Assembly (NCBI GenBank): GCA_000697665.1 | Contig: KL197736.1 | Span: 160,406-224,405 of the forward strand | Direction of reading: 5' to 3' | DNA from: Jaapia argillacea MUCL 33604 | Lineage: Eukaryota; Basidiomycota; Agaricomycetes; Jaapiales; Jaapiaceae | Length of the DNA stretch: 64,000 nt | Shown here: one piece after another, positions 35,558-46,734 of the stretch | Position numbering within the stretch: position 1 is the first letter of the stretch | Layout: every line of letters starts with the position of its first letter | Notes under the pieces: model-generated | Seen by the model: only the letters and a program-made list of their open reading frames with translations | What the model was told of the DNA's origin: nothing | The model's database searches: none | Made by a program: the position numbers and the translations under genes

Positions 35558-35909
35558 TATATCAGTGCCAGGTTCAGGAACAAAGGGAGAGGCGGAGCCG
35601 GTGAAGTCAGAAATAATTTGGAGAATAAAGCGTGTTTGTGGTAACCTATGCGGACTGTGGTCGGCAGAGCCTAGGTATATTCCCCGGTTACGTCTGCAAT
35701 GATGACGGGCGCGACGGTGCCGGATTGGGGGAAATTCTGTTGTATCTGCTTCTATCAACTCGTGAGTGATAGCTCCGGACCAAGTGAGGCTGTTACCAAC
35801 ACAAGCGCCTCATGCAACGGGCAGTTCTGTCTCTTGCTTTGTCACCGTACTCTCCAATTTTTCGATTTAATCAACGACTTGCCCTCGAGGCCACCCATTC
35901 TGCCTGGGG
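35558..35909. promoter_or_regulatory. shared divergent promoter region
   Basis: This 352-bp segment separates the start codons of VMA12 (minus) and the membrane protein gene (plus). No clear TATA box was seen on either side. A short inverted motif could not be assigned. Confidence 0.4.
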
Positions 35910-37678
35910 ATGTGGGCGCTGTTCACGATACTATCATGGCTCACGCTGGCCACTGCTACTTCTCATGATCTCATGAAATCTCCTCTCCTTTCGCGCGCAG
36001 TCCAAAGTTCTGCGATATGCCTGAATACATATAATTGGATGCAAAACTCAAAGCAGCAAACTCCATGTCTGGTTGTTTCGTACCTCGAGGCTCAGTGTAA
36101 TGAAGGAGGTGAGTGGTCGGAAATATCTATTTCTGTGGATTCGAGGCGAAGAATTCTCATGTTGATCTATCTTTTCCTCGCAGATTGGAACGTGCCGCCA
36201 CTTTCCTCACCGGACAGCCACTACGATACGCCCAACAACACTAATTTGCAGTTGAGTCCGTGTGCTTGGTTCGTTGGAGCTCTTCTGCTTTTGGCCATCG
36301 CTCCTGATATGCCCTTGCTCTTCCGCAGCTCTTGGGTTGCCTATAATTTATACGCTGGATGCACTCTGTGTCAAGGAACACAATTCAATCTATCCGTGCT
36401 CACGTTGGTTGACTATTCTTGTTACCCCGTCGCCCTCTCAAGTGTTTCGCTGTACTTTTAGGTGGGATGCGTGGTCGGTACAATGCGGAACCTTTGTATC
36501 CACAACAGAGTGTGTTCTCTCAAGCTCGCTCCATTTTGCTTCACTAACTCCAAACCTTCAGTTACTATCCCCCGAACATCAACATCCCCGATGCGACCGC
36601 ATTACCGTACTGGTCCATCACTGATCGTAAGGCAGAGATCTTTCTTTTCCTCCTTGGTTGAGTAACTCCATCTTGTCTAGCTCGGACATGGACTGCCCGC
36701 CGCTTTGACCTGAATGCAGCGTACACGATTTACACTCAAGGTAAGTCTACCTCGATGTCTTCCCCGCCCCTGCCGCCGGCTAACCAATGTCCAGCTCATC
36801 CCGACATCATACCCTCCAGCCTTCCATCTCCATCTGCTTCCTCGCCAGCCAAAAAGAGTACACCTCTCGGGGCTATCATTGGGGGTGCGGTCGGTGGCGT
36901 AGTCTTCCTCTGCATCGTCGCTGGGATCATCGTGTGGTATATCGTCAACAAGCGTCGTCGGGACGAAAACGAGCATGGCGATCTTTACCGATACGGCACT
37001 TTGGACTTGGGCTCCGACTCGCAGCATGGTCGTCCCGTCAGAACACACTCGACATCACTAGGTTCGATTGGGGCCATGATCTCACACATTGGGGGAGATC
37101 AGCCAACGTCTCCCACACGTTACTCATCTGGTGGCATCCTTCAGCACATGTCGCCGGAACCTTTCACTGCTGTGCCGACTCACAGTCCCTCGAATAGTCA
37201 TGGTAGCATGCAGGTCACCTCCCGCTACTCGAGTTATGGAGGAGGGCCTACGACTCCACCTAACCATCGTCCATCGCAGAGTCAGAGTAGTATCTATACT
37301 ACTGCTGGCGCTCCTTTGACCCGACCACCGACTATTGACGAGACCGCTAGTCAATACACATCTGGTCCCCTGGGGTCTCCGTCGACGGACGATTCACGCG
37401 AGATGGGCTGGTTGACGCCGAGGAGGCCGGTAAGACTGAACCCACCTTCCTATGCGGATACCATGTCGGCTGGACGAGTCGGAGGAGCCCACAACGCTCA
37501 AAATTCATTGGATAACTCGCAGTCTGGTTCACCAGGCGAGTTGGGGACCTCGGATGGCGGTCCTCGTGCTGGGTCATCACAGGTGGATGTTAATGATAGC
37601 TCCACAGTGAGCGGTACGACGGTTATATCGAGTGGAGGGAGCGCATTGGGAGATAGGAAGCTACGACCTAGTCCTTGA
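35910..37678 (+). CDS. cysteine-rich ectodomain single-pass membrane protein
   Basis: Seven exons (35910-36108, 36184-36268, 36329-36403, 36462-36509, 36562-36626, 36681-36740, 36795-37678) keep one frame and give 471 aa. MWALFTILSWLTLATATS is a signal peptide. The ectodomain has the cysteine pattern of a lineage-specific agaricomycete family: QTPCLVVSYLEAQCN, LSPCAC, YNLYAGCTLCQG, WDAWSVQC, then NINIPDATALPYW. A glycine-rich helix (AIIGGAVGGVVFLCIVAGIIV) is followed by NKRRR and a long Ser/Thr/Pro-rich cytoplasmic tail. Two donors are non-consensus (GTTCGT, GTTGGT) but are required by phase and by the cysteine pattern. The function of this family is not established. A wall-sensing or adhesion role is a guess. 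Confidence 0.75.
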
Positions 37679-37897
37679 GTCTTTCTTTTCGTCTTAACCA
37701 ATGGATAGATTACCATGTATATTTCATATCTTTTTGGACGATAGACAGTGTACTTGTCGATCTCAGGTTTACTGCTGTATCATCTTACTATTTATCGTGG
37801 GACTGTGAAGATCAATGTTTGTGAGGGTGCTATTGCGACTATAAATCCTCGCTCAGTACTTGATAACAATGCGTTTCCGGTGGAGTCGTTACTACAG

Positions 37898-39124
37898 CTA
37901 GATCGACAGTGCAATCACATACACGCCAGAATTCGACCTCGTCAAAGCCTGTGGGAGCTCAAGAATCGAAAAGCAGACTGGTGTGGAAGAGGCTGGCCCG
38001 TCACTTGTTGAAGTTCTAGACGAGAATGAGGATGTGGAGATATACCCAGGAGATGAGGACTTCACCAAGCGAGCGAATAAGGGTTGGAATGCGGCCGAGA
38101 TTTTCTTCCCCAACGGAATCTTCACCTTGACACCTTTCATTTTATCTTGGAACTCCTCGAGATTTCGCTCATACTCCGCCTTCAACTCATCCATGCGCCC
38201 CGAGCCATCCTGTTTAGCAGCCTGCTCTGAGAGCTCGCGGACTGTCTTCATCTGCCTTTGGACCAGGCGCTGGAGGGTGTCGACCAACTCGGGACTGGCG
38301 TGAACAGCGAGGAGCTGTTTCCGAAGGTCAACTAATTCATCCTGTAGTGGGAGAACGTCCTGCTGTGGCTTCCTCAACGCGAGGAATTTGTCGAGGATTT
38401 GAAAGGCTGTTTCACGCTTCTTGTCGAAACGGCAAACCTCTGCTCCTTGAACTAACAGGTCCTTCCAATCTTTGCTCTTCAGCTCCGACTCCCTAGATTC
38501 CGCCTTATTTCTGTCTGTTACGTCCCATTTGGTCGTCACAAGGACCACACTCAGCGTCAGGGTGGTGTCCCCGCACACCTCCTTGAACACCTTGACACGA
38601 TTGTCTGCTGGCTCGGTGTTACGATTGTCGGAAATACGTTGAAAGTAGAAGACACCAGCAAATTTTGTCCTAGTCTTCCTAACGCGATGTGAGATGGATC
38701 CTAAAAGTCGTTAATCGGGCCTACGATTTTCCAAGCCAGTCTCGAATTTTTTGAAATACTTCTCTATCTTCGATGGTGGCAGAGTCGAGGCCGGGCGTGT
38801 CGACGAGGACGACACGATCACCGTTATAGTGAATACCATGGGGTTTAACATCCTTCGTCTTTGGATCCAACCCGTGCCCTGCACGAGATTCCGGTGGCGA
38901 GATATTGTCGATAAACTATTCGGGAGTCAGTAAACTAAAGGTGTCTGGTGAGAGCATCACGTACGGTGCTTCTCCCCGATCCCGACAGACCTACGAGACT
39001 GGAGACCCGTCAACCTCGGGAGCTTGGGGAACACTGAGAAAAATGTAACACACGCTATTATGACGTCCTCCTTCGTGAGTTTGCTAGCATCGAATTGGCT
39101 GGCGGAAGCGGTTTTCCCGAGCAT
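37898..39124 (-). CDS. AIG1-like GTPase with Arg in Walker A
   Basis: Four exons (39054-39124, 38965-38998, 38725-38915, 37898-38678) give 358 aa in one frame. The short second exon encodes the P-loop GLSGSGRST, in which the usual lysine is arginine. The third has VVLVDTPGLDSATIED, the fourth FYFQRISDNRN (the family box), VLVTTKWDVTD (G4-like), a coiled coil (about residues 200-300) and a basic segment LGKKISAAF. The last 50 residues form a Ser-rich then hydrophobic tail not seen in the neighbouring paralogues. Introns fall at the same places as in the other GTPases of the window, including one on each side of the P-loop exon. Loss of the Walker A lysine usually abolishes nucleotide hydrolysis, so it may be a pseudo-GTPase. 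Confidence 0.78.
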
Positions 39125-39281
39125 TGTAGACGATAATTGTGTGAGGAAAATATGCGGGCGATCAGGCCGCGGATACGGGGTATTATCGAGGGGTGCAGAG
39201 CAGTTGGGTGAGTACTTGAACCCTAACAGATTCACATTCTTCCAGTTGGAAATCAGGGTGTTGATGGGTCTGTGTCGCTGA

Positions 39282-39984
39282 TCACAAACACAAGGGTGTG
39301 GTTGTCGTGCCCAGGAAGCCTTTGGCGTGTATCGATCTGAGTGTCTTCACACACCTGGCGTTCATATCGATTTCATAGATCGAAAATGGAGGACAAGATT
39401 GGGTCAGGAAAATGAAAATGGCAAGGACGAGCACCGTGCCGATCGTGCATGCATTTCGGGAGCAGTGCACGACAATAATACTAATTGATCTCATGGCTCT
39501 AACTTTGATGATTTGTAGGAAGACCAGCGTAACGGTTGAAGCTCGGTGGTACTCATGGCACTGATTCCTTCCTCGATGAATGGGGACTGACCTGAGGGTC
39601 CTGAATATAGAGAAGAGAACCGAGTGTTCAATACCGTGACGATGATTTGATTGTCGGACAACGTAGTAACTACCGGCGTCCGACCACGAGATTCGATACC
39701 ATACTGGCCATACCACGCATACTAGTACTTTGCCCTCTGTACCCAAGCTGATGGGCTTCGTGTGCTCTCCTTCCAGTGTCTTCCCGTACGCGACTCCAGG
39801 CATCATATCCACGAGCATCCAGAGCCCTTGGACTGTGCCAAAAGATCCCGTTTATTTCAGAGTTATCCGGGGGCTCAACTTCTTTGAAGCTCTCCTTTGG
39901 CTGTGAATAGGAAATGGGTCCCCAACAAAAGACTATCATCGAAGCAAACTTATCATCGCCCCATGATGTACAGAACTTGCGCAT
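39282..39984 (-). CDS. hypothetical membrane protein, uncertain
   Basis: An open frame of 178 codons (39282-39818) overlaps a second open frame (39670-39984) on the same strand. The first contains hydrophobic stretches (ASTVTLVFLQII, TIGTVLVLAIFIFLTQS) that could be membrane helices of a small multi-pass protein. I recognise no family, and the junction between the frames is unclear. It lies between two GTPase genes on the same strand. Confidence 0.3.
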
Positions 39985-40056
39985 TTGAGCTTACAAACCA
40001 AAGGACATCGTCCGGATCCACTCGACAGCCCCCAGTCTTTTGTATGTCAAAATCGC

Positions 40057-40861
40057 CTATGCACCGGAAGGAGGATCCCCTGTGCAATCTTGTAAGAACC
40101 TCCTCACCACGTCCTGAGCAGACTCCCTGCTATGGGCGTGGCGTAGCGGGTGAGGGTATGGATCTCGCCAGTACTTCTCCCTTATTTCGTTCTCCCTTCT
40201 CTCGCCCACTAGTCTCTCGCTCAGCCTATCCCAATGTGTCGCCACCAAAAACACTGTCTTGTCAAAGCTCACCTCGCAAAGCTTTGCGAAATCCTCGAGC
40301 CGTTTCAGCGGCGGTTTCGTCGCCCGGTTGTCCGTTATGTTATCCAAATACAAGATGCCTGTGATGTGGCCTTCCTTACGACGGCTGCTTAAGGCTAAGT
40401 ATGTTGAAAGGGCAGTCAGATTGGTTGGGGTGGACTTACTTTTTCTGACGCCATTTGTTGAGTTTTTCTCTGAGTTCCAACTGGCCACGAAGGTCGCCCT
40501 GATTCAAACCGGGAGTATCCACGAAGACAATTCTCCGGGTTTGGCCTCTACCACCGTAAGGAAAATTCATAGCAACATGTGTGACCTCGCATGGACGCGG
40601 TTCCAGGTTGTGATTCACCTGCATCCTCTCAGTCTCAGAGCCGAGTGCCTTGTTTATGAACTGAATGTATCGCTCAAGGTCGTGTTGGGATTCAAAGCAG
40701 TTCGTGATGTGGACTCACTGAACTCTTTCCCGCTCCCGTCGGTCCAAGAAGTCTGGGGAACGGAAGTCAGGTACATTCATCGCTTCATGAATGGGTGCCT
40801 ACAGTATGATAACAGCGTCCTTCGACCTGGGTTTGGAGAATTTCGACCCTCCGTTGCCCAT
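40057..40861 (-). CDS. small AIG1-like GTPase with N-myristoylation motif
   Basis: Four exons (40803-40861, 40719-40752, 40440-40660, 40057-40384) give 213 aa. The N-terminus MGNGGSKFSK matches the N-myristoylation consensus (Met-Gly, Ser at position 6, basic residue after it). The P-loop exon encodes GPTGAGKSS, followed by RRIVFVDTPGLNQGD, the family box variant GILYLDNITDNR and VATHWDRLSERL. The long coiled coil found in the paralogues is missing, so the protein ends soon after the last G-domain helices. Membrane anchoring would place it on an internal membrane or the plasma membrane. The last intron uses an acceptor AAGCAG chosen because an upstream one would give a stop. Confidence 0.75.
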
Positions 40862-41439
40862 ATGAGCGAGGAGTTGAGATCAATGATGGCTGGCTGATAC
40901 TCGAGGTCATTGCATGGGCAATGTCTATATGATTAGTGGGGATCGATCTACCTTGAGCAGGGCTCGTGTTCATTCTGAACTTACCTGTGGGTCAATTTCA
41001 CCGCAAGACGGAAAACCCGAGCCATTGGTCGAGTTTGGCATCGATCAAAACTTCATGGACCAGCACAGACCACCACCATGCCTTCCCCTGAAACCCTACT
41101 GACTTGGTGTAATAGTCGAACTCCCGGACCTAACCTCAATCGCCGGTCGTGGTTATTGCCACGTTTTAACGTGACATTTTCGCCGTGTTGAGCTAATTGT
41201 TTCTCATGTCTTCTCTGCCTCATTTTATATCTGATTGCATGCTGCAAGGAACCGATGTATGCCACGCTGCATCGTTCCGGGTCAAGCTCCATCACGCGAT
41301 GTCCTCCTTGCGGTACTGGGCAAACGCGTCTGACTCGATCAATCCAAAGTGATCTATGAAGGCATGGGAGAGCGTAGTTTCAAAGTAAAACCGCACCTCT
41401 CACTCGTTGTGCAGGTCCTGAGGACATATCTGCGGCACC

Positions 41440-41480
41440 CCTCCTTTCTCTATAACCGCCACGAATGCTTCATCGAATAA
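41440..41480 (+). promoter_or_regulatory. TATA-like promoter of exon-array GTPase gene 2
   Basis: CTCTATAACCGCCACG at about 41448-41463 corresponds in position to ATATAAATCGCCACG upstream of exon-array gene 1. The surrounding 250 bp are also related between the two loci, including ATCTATGAAGGCATG and GAATGCTTCATCGA. Confidence 0.45.
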
Positions 41481-41524
41481 CTACTTGAACCTTTACTCTC
41501 ATACACCCCTCCGATCCAGTCAAC

Positions 41525-44500
41525 ATGCTATCATGGTACGCATCGCTATGTTCACGTTGTTGTGCTCAGCCCCGCTGACAATTCGCTTAGGTCTCTTAGC
41601 GGTTCCATCGCCTATCTACGTGGTACCGGAACGCCCTCCCCCATGCAACCACCGAGCGGGCCCCAGTGAGTAATTTGGTCATGCGAGAACCTCAGGTGTC
41701 GCTGATCTGCCTCTTACAGGACTGGTAACACCCCAGATGATGCTGCATCTTCCCTGAGCAGTGCGGCCATGAAATCGTACGCTCCACCATGTTTATGTTC
41801 CTGCACTACTGATCCTCCCCTCGGTATTTGTAGTACGTCGAATCCCATCCCTGTTAAGAATGCGGCGGATACCAGTGTCGGGGCTCGGGAAACGCAGGTC
41901 GAGGTGCTCGAAGACAAGGAGTTCTCTAAGTCCCCTGCTTCGGTCACTGGCGCTGAAAATCAGCGCTTCAGTACTGTCAATTCCTCAGTTACCGTAGTAA
42001 CGCCCCCTCCCACCGACAAGCCGAGTGGGCAAGTAATCTGACCATATGAGAGTCTTCGGGGCCGCTGATCTATCTCTTACAGAACTGATACCTCTTCAGA
42101 TGATACGCAGTTGTCTGTCGGTGCGGCTATGAATGTGTACGCTCCGTTATGTTCGCGTTACCGACTACTGACCATCCAAGCGGTATTCGTAGGACGTCGG
42201 ATCCCGCCCCTGCTGGCAATGCTGCGGGCACCAGTTTGGAGACTCTGGAGAAGCCCTCCGCTTCAGCTACTAGTGCTGGAAATCAACACGCCAGTGCTGT
42301 CGATTCCTCAGTTACTGCAGTAACACCTTTTCCCACCGACCAGCTAAGCGGGCAAGTAATCTGGCCATATGAGGACCTTCGGGACCGCTGATCTACCTCT
42401 TGCAGAACCGGTACCTCTCCAGATGATGCACAATTAACTCTGCCCGGTGCGGCTATGAATTGGTACGCTCTGCCATGTTCACGTTACCACTCTACTGACA
42501 ATCCCCTCGGTACTCGTAGTACGTCGAGTCCCATCCCCGTTGCTGCGGGTACCAATTTCGGGACTCTGGAAAAGCCCGTCGAGGTGCTCGAAAAGGAGTT
42601 CTCCGGGTCCCCCGCTTCTGCCACGGGTGCTGAAAATCAACAGGCTCGTACTGTCGGTTCTTCAGTTACTGCAGCAATACCCTTTCCCACCGACGAACAG
42701 AGCGGGCAAGTAATCTAGCCATATGAGAACCTTCCCGTCCCTGATCTACCTCTCGCAGAACTGCTACCTCTCGAGATGGTGCACAATTGTCTCTGCGCGC
42801 TGCGGCTATGAATTATGCTCCGCCATGTTCACGTTACCGCACCACTGGCCATCCCCTTTGTACTCGTAGTGCGTCGAGTCCCTTCCCCGTTGGCAATGCG
42901 GTGGATACCAGTTTGGTGGGGATGGTAACCCCGGTGCTCGAAAAAAAGCACTTCTCCAAATCCCCTAATACGGCCACCGGCGCTGAAAATCAGCACGCCA
43001 GTGTTGTCGATTCCTCCGTTACTGCAGTCACACCTCCTACCACCGGCCGGCCGAACGGGCAAGTAATCTGACCATATGAGAACCTTCACAGCGACTGATC
43101 TTCCTCTTACAGCACCGGTACCTCTCCAGCTAGTGCACAATTGTCTGGAACCGGCGCGGCTATGAATGTGTACGCTCCGCCGTGTTTACGTTGCCGCACC
43201 ACTGGCCATCCCTTCCCTACTCGTAGTACGTCGAGTCCCTTGCCCTTTGGGAATGCGGCTGGTAGCAGTTTGGAGACTCGGGAGAAGCCCGTCGAGGTGC
43301 TCGAAAAAAAGCAGTTCCCCAAGTCCCCTGATTCGGCCACCGGTGCTGAAAATCAACAGGCTCGTACTTTCGGCTCTTCAGTTGCTGCAGTAATACCCTT
43401 TCCCACCGACCAACCCAGCGGGCAAGTAATCCTGTCATACGAGAACCTTCGGGGCTGCTGATCTACGTCTTACAGAACTGGTATCTCTCCAGAAGATCAG
43501 TCTGTCAAGGTGCTCGACAACAAGGAGTCCCCAGCTTCGGCCACTAGTGCTGTTCAACACGCCATTGTTGTCGATTCCCCAGTTGCGGCAGGAATACCCT
43601 CTCCTAGCGACCAACCCAACGGGCAAGTAAGCTTGGCATGTGAGAACCTTCGGGGCCGCCGATATACCTCTTACAGAACTGATCCCTCTCCAGATGATGA
43701 GCCCGTCAAGGTGCTCGACAGCAAGGAGTTCCCGGCTTTGGCCACTAGTGCTGAAAATCAACACGCCATTGTTGTCGAATCCTCAGTTACGGCAGCAATA
43801 CCCTCGCCTAGTGACCACCCCAACGGGCAAGTAATCTTGGCGTATGAGAACCTTCGGGGCCGCTGATATACCTCTTCCAGAACTGTTTCCTCTCCAGATA
43901 GTAGGCCTGTCAAGGTGCTCGACAACAAGGAGTCCCCAGCTTTGGCCACTAGTGCTGAAAATCAACACGCCATTGTTGTCGAATCCTCAGTTGCGGCAGC
44001 AATACCCTCGCCTACTGACCACCCCAACGGGCAAGCAATCTTGGCATACGAGAACCTTCGGGGCCGCTGATATACCTCTTACAGAACTGATATATCTCCA
44101 GATGGTGAGCCCGTCAAGGTGCTCGACAACAAGGTGTTCCCAGCTTTGACTACCAGTGCTGAAAATCAACACGCCAGTGCTGTCGATTCCTCAGTTGCGG
44201 CAGGAATACCCTCTCCCACTCACCAACCTAGCGGGCAAGTAATCTGGTCATGTGAGAACCTTCGGGGCCGCTGATTTACTCCTCGCAGAACTAGTGATTC
44301 TCCGGATCATGTTCTCCACTCGTACGCGCTCTGTTCGCGCCAATCCCGTAGAGATTTGTTGACTATCCCCTCAGTATTGGTAAACACGGCGAACCACAGG
44401 TAATCCCGAGCCTGGCTGGTAATGCGGAGGCCTTCAGCTTGGGGGTTCAGGAGAAGAAATCTGCTAAAGAAGTCGGATCCCAAAAACCATTCCCCCCTCC

Positions 44501-46113
44501 GGTTTCAGAGACTAGCGCTGAAAATCAAGGACACCCCAACGGAGCTGGCTCCGTTCGCCGAAACCAACGACGTATCACTGGGATGTTTGCTGCAGGAGGC
44601 TCCTCCAAATCTGACAAACGGAACGGGCGAGTACTCTGATGATACGAGTTTCTCCTGGGTCGTTGACGTACTCCATGCAGATTTTCCTCGACGGATGAGG
44701 TGTGTATCCTTTCCTCGCCTCGTGGCTGTGAACCAATGTCCTGATCAACACCGCGATCATTATGCTCAGTCGTATGCTCCTTTTCATCATTATCGAGATA
44801 GGAGATACTCATACACTTATTGTAGCACCGACCCACCGGATAATAGTAAGGGATCAAGGGGTTGGAAACCGTAAATGCTTTCGCTTCTCAGTCCCACTAT
44901 CCCATCTGATGCGTCGCTCCTCCCAGCATGAAGACGCTTTTGAAGCTCTCGGCATGTACCCTTCCTGTCATCCAGTTGAAATGAGTAATGACGACCGTGT
45001 CAGCCTAAGGGAGGTGGCAGTCCGAAAACCCAACGTAAAGGCTCTTTTGATCAAACCTCTTCCCGCGCAACCGTCGTCAACATCGACGACCTCGGCACAG
45101 AGGACGTGGTTATTGCGTGAGCCGCCTAACCTCATCGTTAGATATCCGATATTCTAATATGTTCTATCCCTAGGGTGATGGGCCCCACAGGATCTGGAAA
45201 AAGCACGGTGAGAGAAGTCAACTTCATACTCAGATGGTACCTGCTCAGCCTCAAATGAAGTTTGTTAGCCATGTCACCGGAGCGGAAGCGAAAGTTGGCC
45301 ACAGTTTGCAGTCGTGCACATCCGACATACAAGTAATCAAGCTTCAATCACCGAATAGCGACTACGACGTGGTCTTCGTTGATACTCCTGGATTTGACGA
45401 TACGCACAAGTCGGATACAGTCATTCTGAACTTGATTTCGGATTGGTTGAATAAAACGTATGTCTTCTCCATCGCTCAGGAGCGCTTGGTTTACCTGTCC
45501 CAGGTATAATAACAAAATTCTTCTGAGCGGCATCCTCTACTTCCACCGGATTTCCGACAACCGCATGGCGGGTACGCCACTCAAAAATCTTGATATGTTT
45601 CAGAAGCTGTGCGGGAAAAACGCACTCGAGAACGTCATTCTGACGACGACTATGTGGGACGAAGTCGATGAGTCAACGGGGAGCGCACGGGAAGAGGAGC
45701 TGAAGTCAAAGTACTGGAGTTACATGTTGGCGAAGAAATCGAGGACCTCGCGCTTTCTCAATACACCCCAATCGGCTTGGGCAGTCCTAGACCCCATACT
45801 ACGTTCGGTGCATGAGGAACGCGCCCTACTGCTCCAAACGGAGATGGGGGAGTTGCGGCGAACTCTCCCCGAAACCTCAGCTGGGCACGGACTCTTCAAT
45901 ACCATGGAGGAACTTCTCAAGAAGCAGCAGCATGTGCTTCGGAGGCTTCAGGAGGAGACGATCAAGTCGACTGATTCAGACGTTCTGGAGACCTTAACAG
46001 CCGAATACAGTAGGCTTCGGCAGGAAGTTGGGAAGACGATGGAGCAGATGAAAGCCTTGCAGTTGCCGTTTGGAAAGCGCTTGCTCCTCAAGCTCCTTCG
46101 ATTCAACCGATGA
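41525..46113 (+). CDS. exon-array GTPase gene 2
   Basis: Same design as the gene at 13110-21257 but with one G domain. Array exons run 41720-42028, 42083-42351, 42406-42705, 42759-43058, 43113-43421, 43476-43622, 43677-43826, 43881-44030, 44085-44234, 44289-44321, 44375-44626. Then come linker exons I could not fully resolve, the P-loop exon 45174-45207 (GPTGSGKST), 45234-45457 (SHVTGAEAKVGHS, DTPGFDDTHKSD) and 45504-46113. The last exon holds YFHRISDNRMAG, LTTTMWDEVDES and a C-terminal coiled coil ending LLKLLRFNR. The G domain is intact. The start is doubtful: the first exon is out of frame with exon 2 compared with gene 1, so translation may begin at 41769 (MKSYAPPC). The exon at 42083 has lost one base near 42165 and is 269 nt, so it would shift frame unless skipped. 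Confidence 0.65.
41720..44288 (+). repeat. tandem phase-2 exon/intron array, gene 2
   Basis: Nine repeated exon-intron units. Eight of nine exons are multiples of three (309, 300, 300, 309, 147, 150, 150, 150 nt). The one at 42083-42351 is 269 nt. The nine introns following these exons, from the one at 42029 to the one at 44235, all start GCAAGT or GCAAGC, are 53-54 nt long and share the GAGAACCTTCGGGGCCGCTGAT core. As in gene 1, long exons come first and 150-nt exons last with 204-bp spacing. The intron after 44626 starts GCGAGT. Intron and exon similarity between units and between the two genes points to repeated unequal exchange or conversion. Confidence 0.8.
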
Positions 46114-46734
46114 CTACCGGGTGTTAGGTACGATTTCCACTTGTTTTTCGACAATTTCTTATAGTCGTCTACAGCATCGACATCGACGGTCAATTCTGAG
46201 ATAAACTCTCACCCCTTTGCTTCCTGCCTATATCGTTGTTAATCCTGTATTCTTAACCATGTTTCACTTCAAATTGCTCTGTTTGCTTGGACCCGCTTCC
46301 CAACCTTCCATTGTAAGGGAACTATTGTTTGAACCTACAGGCGGAGAGGAGCTTGGTTATTGATCTTTCCCATGTACTTATTCTATTTGAAAATACCCAT
46401 AGCGACACCAATTGGATACGATTACTTTCAATGGCAGGGATACAGATGTAAGTACGAGTCCCGAGGATCGAAGCTACAAGAAAATATGAACGAGAGATGC
46501 ACAGCGATGTGCGCCTCGACTGACTCGAAACGCGTTATGATCAGTGGTCGTATTCGGAGATGAATGTGAGGCGATCAAGAAATGGGATCAATGCTGAGCT
46601 CCCGATGGTGGCGCAGTAACGTCGGGATGTCCGTTCGCAGATGATACATATGTGGCTCGAGTGGCGGACGAGTATGGAGACAAACACAAGACCAGATGAC
46701 TTGGACGCAGCCAGAAAGCATAACTATTCAATCA
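46114..46734. other. convergent 3' region, no gene recognised
   Basis: This is the gap between the stop of exon-array gene 2 (plus) and that of the GTPase-helical gene (minus). It has only short open frames without motifs. AT-rich runs near 46200-46420 fit 3' untranslated sequence of the plus-strand gene. Confidence 0.45.
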
